From Hydrocarboniphaga daqingensis (GTDB taxonomy: Bacteria; Pseudomonadota; Gammaproteobacteria; Nevskiales; Nevskiaceae), in NCBI RefSeq assembly GCF_900129825.1, contig NZ_FQWZ01000007.1, forward strand, positions 1-64,000: DNA of 64,000 nucleotides, in the 5' to 3' direction. Below are positions 54,988 to 64,000 of the stretch, one piece after another. Position numbers and translations under genes: made by a program. The notes beneath the pieces were generated by a model. It was not told where the DNA came from. It ran no database searches and saw only the letters and a program-made list of their open reading frames with translations. Each line of letters starts with the position of its first letter. The stretch's first letter is position 1.

Positions 54988-57558
54988 GTGCTTCAAATGA
55001 ATCGGGCGAACCGTCGCTCGGCGGCGGTCGCGTCGCTGCTGGTTATCTCGGCAGCCGTATCACCCACCGCTGTTAACGCACTGGGATTCACGATCCCTTT
55101 CGTCGGCGAAGATATTTCGGCGATTTCCAATACGACGGTGATCACCGGCGTTGCGATTCGAGCCGAACCTCAGCGTGAGCGCTCGATCGGAAAGAACGAG
55201 CTCAATCCCAACGTCTGCGGACGGACTGCGCAGGGCGCCGTGTTCTATCAGGAATGCCAAGGGCTTTTCCGCGATCAGATCTTTCCGTCGCAGCACTTGG
55301 CCGATGCGCCCGGCTCGTTCAGCAACAATTTCAGCCATGGCAACCTGAACTATCGCCAAGGTGACATCACTCAAGCGGCGCTTCGTATCAACGAAGACGT
55401 CACCATGGTGTGGAAGGGATGGACGCTGTTTGCAAAGGGTATCGGCTTCTACGACCCGGTGAACTACAACTTCACCGAGTACCACCCGAACCTGATCACC
55501 GAGGGCAATTATCGGCAGGTGGGTTATGTGTCCACCGGCGGCACCGAGATCGTCCGCACGGGCCAGAATCTCGGCGGATTGTCGGCGTTGGTGTCCGGCC
55601 TGGGCCTTCCACCGAATCTGGTCACCGGCTTGCTGGCCAACCCGCTTGCGATTCCCGGCTTGGGTGTTCGCACCGATTCAACGGCCTGTCCTCCCGAGCG
55701 TAATCCGACCGGTGGGCCGTGCGGCATCGTCTATGGTCCAGGCGGCGTGGTCTACAAAAAGCGCAACGACTCAAGGACGCTCAAGGAGATCGGTCTGGGT
55801 TTGCAGCTGCTGGATTTGAACGTTACTGGCAACGTCACGGTGCCGGTCATCGACAAGACGCTGCAGGTGCGCGTTGGGCGTCAGCAAGTGATCTGGGGCG
55901 AGTCGACGCTGCAGTTCTTCGACTCGATCAACGTCCTGAATCCGCCGAATCTCAACAACTTCTTCCGTATCGGCGGCAACGGTCTCGATGACTTCTATCA
56001 ACCGTTAAACGCGGTGTCGCTGGCGATGACGCCGGCCGACGATATCAACGTATCGGCTTGGTACGCGCTGGAGTTCCAGCCGATCGAGCTGCCGGCCGAA
56101 GGTGGCTTCTATTCGCCGGTGAATCTGGGAACCAAGAACGAAGGCCCGGACTATCTGACGATCAGCTTCGCGAACCTGGCACCGGATGAATCGGGGAGGG
56201 GCACACTGCTCGACAGCCCGCTGACGCTGATCACGAACACCTCGTCGCGAGCCAGCCGGCTGCGTGACGAAAAGCCAAACCACGCCGATAACAATTTCGG
56301 CGTCAAGCTGACCTACACCGCCGACTGGCTCAACAACGGCACCAACCTCGGCTTCTACTTTGCCAACTATACGTCGCGCATCCCGATCGTCAGCATCTTC
56401 TCGGCGGATCAAGCGTGCTCGAAGAACACGACGAATACGGTCGAGTTTCTGCTGGCTTGCCCGAACATTCCGTTGCTGCATTCGCTCGGCAATCAGAATG
56501 ATCCGGAAGGCGCGACTGACGACGCCTTCCCGCTCGATAGCATGAAGTTTCGGCTCGAGTATCCGAAGAGCGTCAAGATGCTGGGTTTCAGCTTCAACAC
56601 CAGCTTCGGCGATGTGTCCTTGCAAGGTGAAGCGGCGTACCGGCCGAATGATCCGCTGCAGGTCGACATCGTTGATCTTGCGTTTGCCGGTCTCGGTCCG
56701 GTGTTCAACAACTGCCACCTCGCGCCTGGCTGCTCGGGTAGCACGACCGGTCTTGGAACTCAGCCGGACGGCAGCGTCGGCGTCTATGGCAACAGCAACT
56801 ATCAGACGGCCAATGGTCCTGGTGCTTACAACGACACCTACGACCTGATCGTCGGCCAGCTGCCCGGCTCGGGACGGTCGTTCCCGAACTTCATCATCCC
56901 GTATCGCGGCGGCACGCTGGGAACCAACGCACCCAATGCTCGCATTCAGGGCTGGGAACGCTTCCAGACCTTGTCGCTGGACTTCGGTGCCACCTACGTC
57001 GAGGGCAACACGGACTTCGTGCCGCGCCTGATTGGTGCCGATCAAATCATTTGGTTGCCCGAAGTCGGATTTCGCGCGGTGCTGAACCTGCCTGATCAAG
57101 ACAAACTGGCGCTCGCGGTACCCGGTACGTTCACCAGCCCGACGGCCGGTGCGGACGGCTCCGGTGCCGACGGATCACGCCAGGCGTGCTCGACCAACGT
57201 CGCATGCAACTACGGCCCTGATGGCTTGCGCTTCAACCCGCATCAAGCACCGCTGGGCCTGTATCCGACCAAGCTCTCCGGCGGTATCGGAGCGGTGGTG
57301 CTGATCCGGTGGGACGACATTCTGCCCAACATCAGTATCGATCCGCAGATCATCTTGAAGTACGACGTCTTCGGACACTCGCCAGGCTACCTGTCGAACT
57401 ACGTGAAGGGACGCGTGCTGTGGGATACCAACATCGAGGTTCGATACGGATCGGAGTGGTCGTTCAACCTCGGCTATCAAATGTGGGCCGGCGGCGGCGA
57501 CGCCAATCTGTTCCAGGACCGGGATACCGCGAGATTCTTCGTCAAGTACTCGTTTTAG
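54988..57558 (+). CDS. DUF1302 family outer-membrane-like protein
   Basis: This is an 856-residue exported protein with a signal peptide (MNRANRRSAAVASLLVISA). The start may be GTG 54988 (five bases after GGAGGGGAG) or ATG 54997. The body is built from beta-strand segments and DUF1302-type motifs (RVGRQQVIWGES, NNFFRIGG, and VGVYGNSNYQT). DUF1302 proteins are beta-barrel-like and commonly encoded next to DUF1329. They are thought to take part in outer-membrane transport of hydrophobic compounds. It is the first gene of a four-gene run. Confidence 0.88.
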   Translation: MLQMNRANRRSAAVASLLVISAAVSPTAVNALGFTIPFVGEDISAISNTTVITGVAIRAEPQRERSIGKNELNPNVCGRTAQGAVFYQECQGLFRDQIFPSQHLADAPGSFSNNFSHGNLNYRQGDITQAALRINEDVTMVWKGWTLFAKGIGFYDPVNYNFTEYHPNLITEGNYRQVGYVSTGGTEIVRTGQNLGGLSALVSGLGLPPNLVTGLLANPLAIPGLGVRTDSTACPPERNPTGGPCGIVYGPGGVVYKKRNDSRTLKEIGLGLQLLDLNVTGNVTVPVIDKTLQVRVGRQQVIWGESTLQFFDSINVLNPPNLNNFFRIGGNGLDDFYQPLNAVSLAMTPADDINVSAWYALEFQPIELPAEGGFYSPVNLGTKNEGPDYLTISFANLAPDESGRGTLLDSPLTLITNTSSRASRLRDEKPNHADNNFGVKLTYTADWLNNGTNLGFYFANYTSRIPIVSIFSADQACSKNTTNTVEFLLACPNIPLLHSLGNQNDPEGATDDAFPLDSMKFRLEYPKSVKMLGFSFNTSFGDVSLQGEAAYRPNDPLQVDIVDLAFAGLGPVFNNCHLAPGCSGSTTGLGTQPDGSVGVYGNSNYQTANGPGAYNDTYDLIVGQLPGSGRSFPNFIIPYRGGTLGTNAPNARIQGWERFQTLSLDFGATYVEGNTDFVPRLIGADQIIWLPEVGFRAVLNLPDQDKLALAVPGTFTSPTAGADGSGADGSRQACSTNVACNYGPDGLRFNPHQAPLGLYPTKLSGGIGAVVLIRWDDILPNISIDPQIILKYDVFGHSPGYLSNYVKGRVLWDTNIEVRYGSEWSFNLGYQMWAGGGDANLFQDRDTARFFVKYSF

Positions 57559-57605
57559 CCCAACGCTGATTGTTCAAAAGCGACATCAAGGAGGAGCCTC
57601 AATCC

Positions 57606-58958
57606 ATGAAAAATATGAAACGTCTGTCGATGTGTAGTGCCATGCTGCTTGCGCTCGTAGCGCAAGGGGCAATGGCGAAAGTCGGCGCCGACGAAGCCGC
57701 CAAGCTGGGTGGAGCGTTGACGCCGATTGGTGCCGAAAAGGCGGGCAACAAGGACGGGTCCATCCCGGCGTGGACTCCGGCACCGCAGAAAGGAAAGCTC
57801 AGCGGTGAGTTCGCGTCGGATGCGGCCATCGAGGCCGACAAGCCGATCGACACCATCACGGCTGCCAGCATCGCGAAGTACGGCGATCAGCTCAGCGAGG
57901 GCAGCAAGTACCTGCTGAAGACGTTCCCCAACTACAAGATGATCGTGTATCCGAGCCATCGGACGGTGTCTTGGCCGGACTTCATCTACAAGTCGACGGC
58001 CGCCAATGCCACGACCTGCGAGCTCAAGGGCACGGACGATCCTGATAACTGCGTTCAAGGATTCCCGTTCCCGATCCCGAAGTCGGGCGCCGAAGTGATC
58101 TGGAATCATCGTTTGAAGTGGCGCGGTGACACCGTGCGTCGCAACAACGACCAGCTCAATGTCGATGCATCGGGCCACGGTCAGACCGCGCAGTTGGTCG
58201 AAGACATCAGCTTCCTGTACGCGAACTCGGTGAACCCGGTTCCGCTGAAGGAGGGCAAGGGCCTGTTCTTGTACTACCTGTCGAAGATCATGTCGCCGGC
58301 TCGTACCGCCGGCACGATGATCTTGGTCAATGAGAGCGCCGGCGTTGGTGCATCCGGTCGTGCAGCTTGGCTCTACGCGCCGGCACTGAAGCGTATTCGC
58401 CGTGCGCCGGCCGTCTGCTGCGACAACCCCTACGAAGGCAGCGATGGTCAGCAGTTCTACGATCAGGTCGACATGTATAACGGCGTGCTAGAGCGCTATA
58501 CGTGGAAGCTGGTCGGAAAGAAGGAAATGATCATCCCGTACAACAACTTCAAGATGTCGCGCGCCAAGTATGCGGAGATCGTGAATCCGAACTTCCCGAA
58601 TCCGAACGTCGCTCGCTACGAGAAGCACCGCGTCTGGGTCGTCGAAGCGAATCTGGTGCCTGGCGAGCGTCACACCTATGCCAAGCGCACGCTGTATGTC
58701 GACGAAGATTCGTGGGACATCGTGATGATCGACTGCTACGACGCCAAGGGTGCGCTGTTCAACTTCCAGGAAGGCTTCCTGACGCCGCAGCCGAACGTGC
58801 AGACGGTGTTCACGGTGCCGGAAGTGATTCACCACTTCGACTCGGGTCGTTACTTCATGACCGCGCTGCAGGCTGAGGGCAAGCCCAACGACTACAGCGT
58901 CAAGTATCCCGACGGCTTCTTTACCGACAGCGCCGTGCAGCAGCGCGCCAGCAAGTAG
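57606..58958 (+). CDS. DUF1329 family exported protein
   Basis: This 450-residue exported protein starts at ATG 57606 with AAGGAGGAG upstream and a signal peptide (residues about 1-25, cleaved after AMA). It has the DUF1329 features IPAWTPAP, PAVCCDNPYEGSDGQ and KHRVWVVEANL. The family is co-encoded with DUF1302 and RND exporters. Many members bind hydrophobic ligands (LolB/LppX-like lipid-binding fold is a proposed similarity). Direct pairing with DUF1302 on both sides of the outer membrane is inferred. Confidence 0.88.
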   Translation: MKNMKRLSMCSAMLLALVAQGAMAKVGADEAAKLGGALTPIGAEKAGNKDGSIPAWTPAPQKGKLSGEFASDAAIEADKPIDTITAASIAKYGDQLSEGSKYLLKTFPNYKMIVYPSHRTVSWPDFIYKSTAANATTCELKGTDDPDNCVQGFPFPIPKSGAEVIWNHRLKWRGDTVRRNNDQLNVDASGHGQTAQLVEDISFLYANSVNPVPLKEGKGLFLYYLSKIMSPARTAGTMILVNESAGVGASGRAAWLYAPALKRIRRAPAVCCDNPYEGSDGQQFYDQVDMYNGVLERYTWKLVGKKEMIIPYNNFKMSRAKYAEIVNPNFPNPNVARYEKHRVWVVEANLVPGERHTYAKRTLYVDEDSWDIVMIDCYDAKGALFNFQEGFLTPQPNVQTVFTVPEVIHHFDSGRYFMTALQAEGKPNDYSVKYPDGFFTDSAVQQRASK

Positions 58959-58968
58959 TTGAAGCGAC

Positions 58969-59000
58969 GCAGCGTGTCGACGAGGTGGTCGACACGCTGC
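58969..59000 (+). other. Perfect hairpin between DUF1329 and MMPL transporter genes
   Basis: A 13-bp perfect stem (58969-58981 with 58988-59000) encloses a six-base loop, starting 11 bases after the DUF1329 stop. No T run follows. It may stabilise or process the mRNA between the two genes and so set their relative levels. Confidence 0.65.
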
Positions 59001-59171
59001 TGATCGCGTCGGCATCGCATGGGTTGACGTGGCCACCATGGCCGGCGTCGGCCGGGTGTGCCCGCTGCACCGTCGAACGATCCGCCGCCTGACCTGCGGC
59101 GCGTGTCGGATCGGCTACCTCGACATCCTCATTCTTCCATTGTCAGTGCAGGCTTCACTGGAGTCGTTACG

Positions 59172-61760
59172 ATGCATGCTGAGTCCAAAGGGTGGTTTTC
59201 GACCCTGTTCGTCAAGCTGACCGAGCCGCTGATTTTTTCGAAGCGGCCATTGACGCTGACGGTACTGACGTTGATGACGGTCTTTCTCGGATACCAGGCG
59301 CTGAATCTGCGCCTTGATGCGGGCTTCGAGAAGCAGCTGCCCAAGGGGCATCCGTACATCCAGGTTCTCAAGAAGTACCAAGATCAGTTTGGCGGTGGCA
59401 ACAGTGTGTTGCTCGCCGTCAGCCAGAAGCCGGGTAAGGGCGACATCTACCAAGGCCGTTTTCTGGAATCGTTGAAAGCGGCGACGGACGCGGTGTTCTA
59501 CACGCCGGGCGTCGACCGTACCCGTATCAGCTCGCTGTACACGCCCAACGTTCGCTTCCTTGAAGCCGTCGAAGGCGGATTCCGCGGCGGCAATGTGATC
59601 CCGTCGGGCTTCACGCCGAATGAGGCATCGCTGGCGATGGTCAAGGACAATGTCAGCAAGGCCTCGATCATCGGCCGGCTGGTGTCCAACGATCAACGCT
59701 CGGCCATGGTGGTGTCGGAGCTGGTCGACAAGGACCCGCGGACGCATCGTCAGCTCGACTACATCGAGACGGCGCACCGCTTCGAAACGATCCGTAGCCG
59801 CTTGCTCAAGCCCACGCTCTACGAGCTCAAGCTCAAGGAAGACTACAGGGGTATCAAGAGCGGTACGCTGGTGGCAACCGTCTACGACGATCCCCGCGGC
59901 GCCTTCAGCCGATTCAAGCGCTACACCACGAGCGTCCGCAACAGCGACGGCGACGTCACCGAGCACAAGGTGCCGGCGTCCAAGCTGCAGGTGTTTGCGT
60001 CGGACAACCCCGAGTTCAATCCGGATATCGATGTCGAGATCATCGGCTTCTCGAAGGTCATCGGTGATGTTGCGGATGCTGCACTGCAGGTCACTGGCTT
60101 CTTCGTGCTGTCGGTGGTTCTGGTATGGCTGGTGCTGTCGTACTACATGGGCTCATTGGTGGTGTCGCTGTATCCGCTGAGCTGTGGCGTGCTGGCCGTG
60201 ATCTGGGAGCTGGGCATTCTGCACTTGGCCGGCTACGGTCTGGACCCGTTCGCGATTCTGGTGCCGTTCCTGGTGCTGGCGATCAGTGTCTCGCATGGTA
60301 TTCAGATCACCAGCTTCTGGCTGCTGGAAGTGGCCGACCATGGCTTGGATAGCTTCGCGGCGTCGCGTGCTACGTATCGCCGCTTGGTCATCCCCGGCAT
60401 TACCGCCTTGGTCACCAACATCATCGGCTTCGGCACGATATTGCTGATCCCGATCGGCATCGTGCAGGAGATGGCGATCAATGCGATGTTCGGCTTGCTG
60501 GCCGTGATCATCTGCAAAAAGATTCTGCTGCCCTGTCTGCTGTCGTACGCCACGATCAAAGATCCGCAGCGCTTCCGCGACTTTCAGAAGCAGCGCGACG
60601 CCAAGCTCAAGCCGATCTGGAATGGCCTGGCGGTGCTGACCAATCGGCCGATTGCGCTGTCGATCCTGGGCGGCTTCGGCCTGCTGTGGCTGGCATCGGG
60701 ATTCGTCGCCCGTGATCTGCAAGTGGGCGAGTTGCATGCCGGTGTGCCGGCGTTGAAGCCAGACTCACGCTACAACCTGGATTCGGATTTCATCTCGAAC
60801 AATTATGCGATCGGTGTCGACATCCTGCAGGTTTACGCAGCGACCAAGACCAACGGCTGCATCGACTATGACGTGATGAACCGGATCAATCGGTTCGGCT
60901 GGTACATGCAGAACACCCCGGGCGTGGTGTCGACCACGTCGCTGGCGGGCCTCGATAAGGTGGTCTGGGGTCAATACAACGAGAACAACCCACGTTGGCA
61001 GCAGCTGCCGCGCTCGCCGGACGGCTTGATTCTCGCCGGCCAGCAGTTCACGACGTCCACGGGCCTGCTCAACGACGATTGCAGCGTGATGCCGATGTAC
61101 ATCTTCACGGCGGATCACAAAGCCACGACGATCGATCAGGTCATCGAGTCCATCAAGCGCTTCGACACCGACGGGCGCGCGCCTGCCGATCTCAAGCTGG
61201 AGCTCGCAGGCGGCAACGTCGGTGTGATGGCGGCGACCAACGATGTGATCAAGAAGACCGAGTTCACGGTGTTGTTCTGGCTGTACCTGGCGATCTCGGT
61301 CTGCGTCATCGCCTCGTTCCAGAGCATTGCCGGCTTGATCTGCGTCGTCGTTCCGCTCGCTGCGGTATCGGTGATGACCTACGCGATCATGGTGTTCCTG
61401 GGTATCGGCCAGACCGTGGCGACGCTCCCGGTTGCCGCATTTGCTGCCGGTATCGGCGTGGACTACGGCATCTACATCTACAGCGTGCTGGAAGAGAACG
61501 TGATGTCCAAGGGTATGCCGCTGCGTCAGGCCTACGCCGATACGCTGCATCAGACCGGCAAGGCGGTGATCGTCACTGCGTTCGCGCTGTCGGCGAGCGT
61601 GGCGACCTGGATGCTGTCGGGTCTGCAGTTCCAGATCGACATGGGCATTCTGCTGACGATCATGTTCATGGCCAATGCCTTTGCCGCGCTGCTGATGCTG
61701 CCGGCGTTCGCATCGATCCTGATGAAGAGTCAGCCGATTCCTGTGTTTGCGCGTGCCTGA
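59172..61760 (+). CDS. MMPL/RND-family lipid exporter
   Basis: This is an 862-residue inner-membrane exporter starting at ATG 59172 (in-frame 59058 rejected). It has hydrophobic clusters of RND type in two halves and the RND-type proton-relay motif GIGVDYGIYIYS. Long periplasmic loops lie at about residues 60-340 and 540-700. It belongs to the RND hydrophobe/amphiphile or MMPL group, which exports lipids or hydrophobic molecules. It follows DUF1302 and DUF1329, consistent with a trans-envelope system for lipid-like substrates. Confidence 0.88.
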   Translation: MHAESKGWFSTLFVKLTEPLIFSKRPLTLTVLTLMTVFLGYQALNLRLDAGFEKQLPKGHPYIQVLKKYQDQFGGGNSVLLAVSQKPGKGDIYQGRFLESLKAATDAVFYTPGVDRTRISSLYTPNVRFLEAVEGGFRGGNVIPSGFTPNEASLAMVKDNVSKASIIGRLVSNDQRSAMVVSELVDKDPRTHRQLDYIETAHRFETIRSRLLKPTLYELKLKEDYRGIKSGTLVATVYDDPRGAFSRFKRYTTSVRNSDGDVTEHKVPASKLQVFASDNPEFNPDIDVEIIGFSKVIGDVADAALQVTGFFVLSVVLVWLVLSYYMGSLVVSLYPLSCGVLAVIWELGILHLAGYGLDPFAILVPFLVLAISVSHGIQITSFWLLEVADHGLDSFAASRATYRRLVIPGITALVTNIIGFGTILLIPIGIVQEMAINAMFGLLAVIICKKILLPCLLSYATIKDPQRFRDFQKQRDAKLKPIWNGLAVLTNRPIALSILGGFGLLWLASGFVARDLQVGELHAGVPALKPDSRYNLDSDFISNNYAIGVDILQVYAATKTNGCIDYDVMNRINRFGWYMQNTPGVVSTTSLAGLDKVVWGQYNENNPRWQQLPRSPDGLILAGQQFTTSTGLLNDDCSVMPMYIFTADHKATTIDQVIESIKRFDTDGRAPADLKLELAGGNVGVMAATNDVIKKTEFTVLFWLYLAISVCVIASFQSIAGLICVVVPLAAVSVMTYAIMVFLGIGQTVATLPVAAFAAGIGVDYGIYIYSVLEENVMSKGMPLRQAYADTLHQTGKAVIVTAFALSASVATWMLSGLQFQIDMGILLTIMFMANAFAALLMLPAFASILMKSQPIPVFARA

Positions 61761-61820
61761 GCTGCACGCCTTCGTCGCCATTCGTACTCGTCAATGCGCT
61801 GCCATCGAACAGAGGCCACC

Positions 61821-62825
61821 ATGATTGTTCCAACCAAGCTGTCCCTCGTAGCCGGGCTGTCCTTGCTGGTCGCCACGGCCGCCGCCGCCGTCGACATTGC
61901 GTCCACCGACGGCGGCGCGGCGGCTCCAGCGTCGCCAGCGGCCACGATTCCCGCACTGGCAACGGCTCATGCCGAAAAGGGCTTATTGCTGAGCGTGGCT
62001 CGCGCCGGAGACCATCTGCTGGCCGTCGGCGGCAACGGCGTCATCGTCACCTCGCGCGATGGCGCGTCTTGGTCGCAGGTGCTGACGCCGATCGATCTGA
62101 CGCTGACCGGCATTGCCTTCGGTGACGCCAACAACGGCTGGGCTGTCGGCCACGATGCGCTGATCCTGCATACCCGCGACGCCGGGCAGCACTGGGAGAT
62201 CCAGCACTACGAGCCCGATTTGAATGCGCCGTTCTTCGCGGTGATCGCCACCAGTCGCGATCATGCGGTGGCGGTCGGTGCATTCGGCTTGATGCGGCAG
62301 ACCACCGATGGCGGCAAGACCTGGACGGCGCTAGAACCCGCGCAGGTCGTCGACGAGAAATACCACTTGAACGCTGCGACGCGGCTGCCGGGTGACCGTA
62401 TCGCGGTAGCGGGCGAGCGCGGCCTCGTTGCGTTCCAGACCTCGGCAACCGAATGGGCTCGCTCGACCACGCCGTACGACGGATCGTTCTTCGGCATCCT
62501 GCCCTGGGGTGATGCCGGCGCGATCGCGTACGGCATGCGCGGCAACGTATTCGCGACCGACGATCTGGCCAAAGGCGCATGGCGCAAGATCGACGTCGGC
62601 ACGCTGGGCAGCCTGTTCGGTGGCGAAGTGCTGCCGGGCGGCGCCGTGGCGCTGGTCGGTGCCGACGGCCAGATGATCCAAGTCTCGCGCAGCGGCGCAT
62701 CGCAGCCGTTGGCACCGAGCATCAACGTTGCCGGCAAGTCGAGCAGCCTCGCTGGCGCCGTGGTCGACGGCAACGCGCTGATCGTCGCCGGCGAGCTGGG
62801 CGTGTACTCGGTGCCGCTGCGCTGA
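61821..62825 (+). CDS. YCF48/BNR-repeat beta-propeller protein
   Basis: This is a 334-residue exported protein starting at ATG 61821 with a signal peptide (residues about 1-24, AAAA). It has repeating beta-propeller blades with NGWAVGHDALILHTRDAG, GKTWTALEP and similar YCF48-type motifs. Family members occur beside DUF1302/DUF1329/RND genes. Their biochemical role is unclear. It ends the operon before a strong terminator. Confidence 0.85.
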   Translation: MIVPTKLSLVAGLSLLVATAAAAVDIASTDGGAAAPASPAATIPALATAHAEKGLLLSVARAGDHLLAVGGNGVIVTSRDGASWSQVLTPIDLTLTGIAFGDANNGWAVGHDALILHTRDAGQHWEIQHYEPDLNAPFFAVIATSRDHAVAVGAFGLMRQTTDGGKTWTALEPAQVVDEKYHLNAATRLPGDRIAVAGERGLVAFQTSATEWARSTTPYDGSFFGILPWGDAGAIAYGMRGNVFATDDLAKGAWRKIDVGTLGSLFGGEVLPGGAVALVGADGQMIQVSRSGASQPLAPSINVAGKSSSLAGAVVDGNALIVAGELGVYSVPLR

Positions 62826-62906
62826 CCGGGCCACACCTGATGCCTCCTGCCGCCCGCAACGCCGCGAACCCAGGCGAAGCAGTCGACCGCGGCTGATCGA
62901 TGCCAC

Positions 62907-62938
62907 AAAAAAGCCCCCAGCAAGCTGGGGGCTTTTTG
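62907..62938. terminator. Bidirectional rho-independent terminator
   Basis: A GC stem of eight pairs (62913-62920 with 62925-62932) with a four-base loop is flanked by A-run on the left and T-run on the right. It can terminate both the plus-strand YCF48 operon and the minus-strand ribonucleotide reductase gene. Confidence 0.93.
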
Positions 62939-62991
62939 TTTGAGCGCGCATCGACGGGTAGTCGATGCGGCCGCTCACGTTGCTGCTGAAC

Positions 62992-64000
62992 TCAATCCCA
63001 GTTCAACGCTCCACCCGTCTGGTACTCGGTGACGCGCGTTTCGAAGAAGTTCTTCTCCTTCTTCAGGTCGATCACTTCGCTCATCCACGGGAACGGGTTT
63101 TCGGCGCCGGGGTAGATTTCCTTCAGGCCGATCTGGTTGCAGCGACGGTTGGCGATGTACTGCATGTACTCGTTGAACATGCTGGCGTTCAGGCCGAGCA
63201 CGCCGCGCGGCATCGTGTCGTGGGCGTAGCGGATTTCCAGTTCGGTGGCTTCGACGATCATGCGCCGGGCTTCTTCCTGGAACTCGGCCGTCCACAGATG
63301 CGGGTTTTCGATCTTGATCTGGTTGATCACGTCGATGCCGAAGTTCATATGCATGGCTTCGTCACGCATGATGTACTGGATCTGCTCGGACGCACCGACC
63401 ATCTTGTTGCGGCGGCCGAAGCTCAGCAGCTGCACGAAGCCGACGTAGAAGAAGATGCCTTCGAACACCACGTAGAACGCGATCATGTCGCGCAGCAGAC
63501 GCTGGTCCATCTCCGGCGTGCCGGTGTGGAAGTTTTCGTCGGCCAAGCTCTGCGTGTACGGCAGGCTCCATGCGGCCTTGTCGTGGATCGACGGCACTTC
63601 GCGGTACATGTTGAACACTTCGGCTTCGTCCAGGCCGAGGCTTTCGATGATGTACTGGTAGGCGTGCGTGTGGATCGCTTCTTCAAACGCCTGGCGCAGG
63701 ATGTACTGGCGGCATTCCGGGTTGGTGATGTGCTTGTAGACCGCGAGCACCAGGTTGTTGGCGACCAGACTGTCGGCGGTGCTGAAGAAGCCCAGCGAGC
63801 GCTTGATGATCATGCGCTCGTCATCGGTCAGGCCGTTCGGGTCCTGCCACAGCGCGATGTCGGCGCTCATGCCGACTTCCTGCGGCATCCAGTGGTTGTT
63901 ACAGGCGGCCAGGTACTTTTCCCAAGCCCACTTGTACTTGAACGGCACCAACTGGTTGAGGTCGGCGCGGCAGTTGATGATCTTCTTGTCGTCGACCTGG
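62992..64000 (-). CDS. nrdB: Class Ia ribonucleotide reductase beta subunit (partial, N-terminus off window)
   Basis: The C-terminal 335 or so residues of NrdB are in the window; the frame continues open to the right edge, so the true start is beyond 64000. The di-iron ligands and radical site are present: [13 protein letters not shown] (E, H and the radical Tyr equivalent of E. coli Y122) and [12 protein letters not shown] (E and H). The C-terminus ends ALNWD. The enzyme forms a tyrosyl radical needed to make deoxyribonucleotides. GTG 63951 is an internal codon, not a start. Confidence 0.94.
   Translation of the reverse strand, partial: QVDDKKIINCRADLNQLVPFKYKWAWEKYLAACNNHWMPQEVGMSADIALWQDPNGLTDDERMIIKRSLGFFSTADSLVANNLVLAVYKHITNPECRQYILRQAFEEAIHTHAYQYIIESLGLDEAEVFNMYREVPSIHDKAAWSLPYTQSLADENFHTGTPEMDQRLLRDMIAFYVVFEGIFFYVGFVQLLSFGRRNKMVGASEQIQYIMRDEAMHMNFGIDVINQIKIENPHLWTAEFQEEARRMIVEATELEIRYAHDTMPRGVLGLNASMFNEYMQYIANRRCNQIGLKEIYPGAENPFPWMSEVIDLKKEKNFFETRVTEYQTGGALNWD

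Overview
The window is a 64 kb piece of a GC-rich proteobacterial chromosome. It looks like a gammaproteobacterium of the Nevskiales/Solimonadaceae type (Hydrocarboniphaga, Solimonas, Nevskia relatives). This placement is inferred from gene content: AlkB-type alkane hydroxylase, LuxR-type LAL regulators, a DUF1302/DUF1329/MMPL export set and class Ia NrdB. No rRNA, tRNA, insertion sequence, prophage or CRISPR array was seen.

Region 1 (1-7635) is a type I secretion locus: the 3' end of one RTX gene, a complete RTX gene with modular 99-residue repeats, a GT4 glycosyltransferase, then the ABC exporter, HlyD-like adaptor and TolC-like channel. The two RTX genes share an identical 95-base 3' end and related terminators. 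Region 2 (7737-11177, minus strand) holds an isolated TadG-like protein, an AraC regulator and a small RpoZ-like omega subunit.

Region 3 (11370-24571, all plus strand) is a catabolic cluster of twelve genes: KshA-like Rieske oxygenase, 2Fe-2S ferredoxin, two amidohydrolases, two CaiB-type CoA transferases (one a double-domain fusion without the usual catalytic Asp), a DUF35/Ltp2-like pair, an alpha/beta hydrolase, an acyl-CoA ligase, an SRPBCC protein and a small orphan. It probably degrades a polycyclic or terpenoid/steroid-like acid through CoA thioesters. The substrate cannot be read from the sequence.

Region 4 (24587-28814) is the most striking unit: a four-gene operon with overlapping start and stop codons, encoding a UmuD/LexA-like self-cleaving protein with a putative ribbon-helix-helix head, a PD-(D/E)XK nuclease, a nuclease fused to an iron-sulfur Rad3/DinG-like helicase, and a SprT-type metalloprotease. 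A promoter is overlapped by a 23-base palindrome. I read it as a damage-inducible DNA-repair cassette, possibly for DNA-protein or interstrand crosslinks.

Region 5 (28852-37588) contains general genes: a divergent pseudouridine synthase, a DUF885 lipoprotein, a lipoprotein and a large exported protein of unknown function, an NlpC/P60 hydrolase and two methyltransferases. Region 6 (37613-54518) is an oxidation island: two LAL regulators flank an aldehyde dehydrogenase, PQQ alcohol dehydrogenase, Baeyer-Villiger-type monooxygenase and acyl-CoA ligase, followed by an OmpA-like protein, AlkB and its flavin/ferredoxin reductase. Region 7 (54988-62825) is the DUF1302-DUF1329-MMPL-YCF48 export set, closed by a bidirectional terminator against the class Ia ribonucleotide reductase beta subunit that runs off the right edge.
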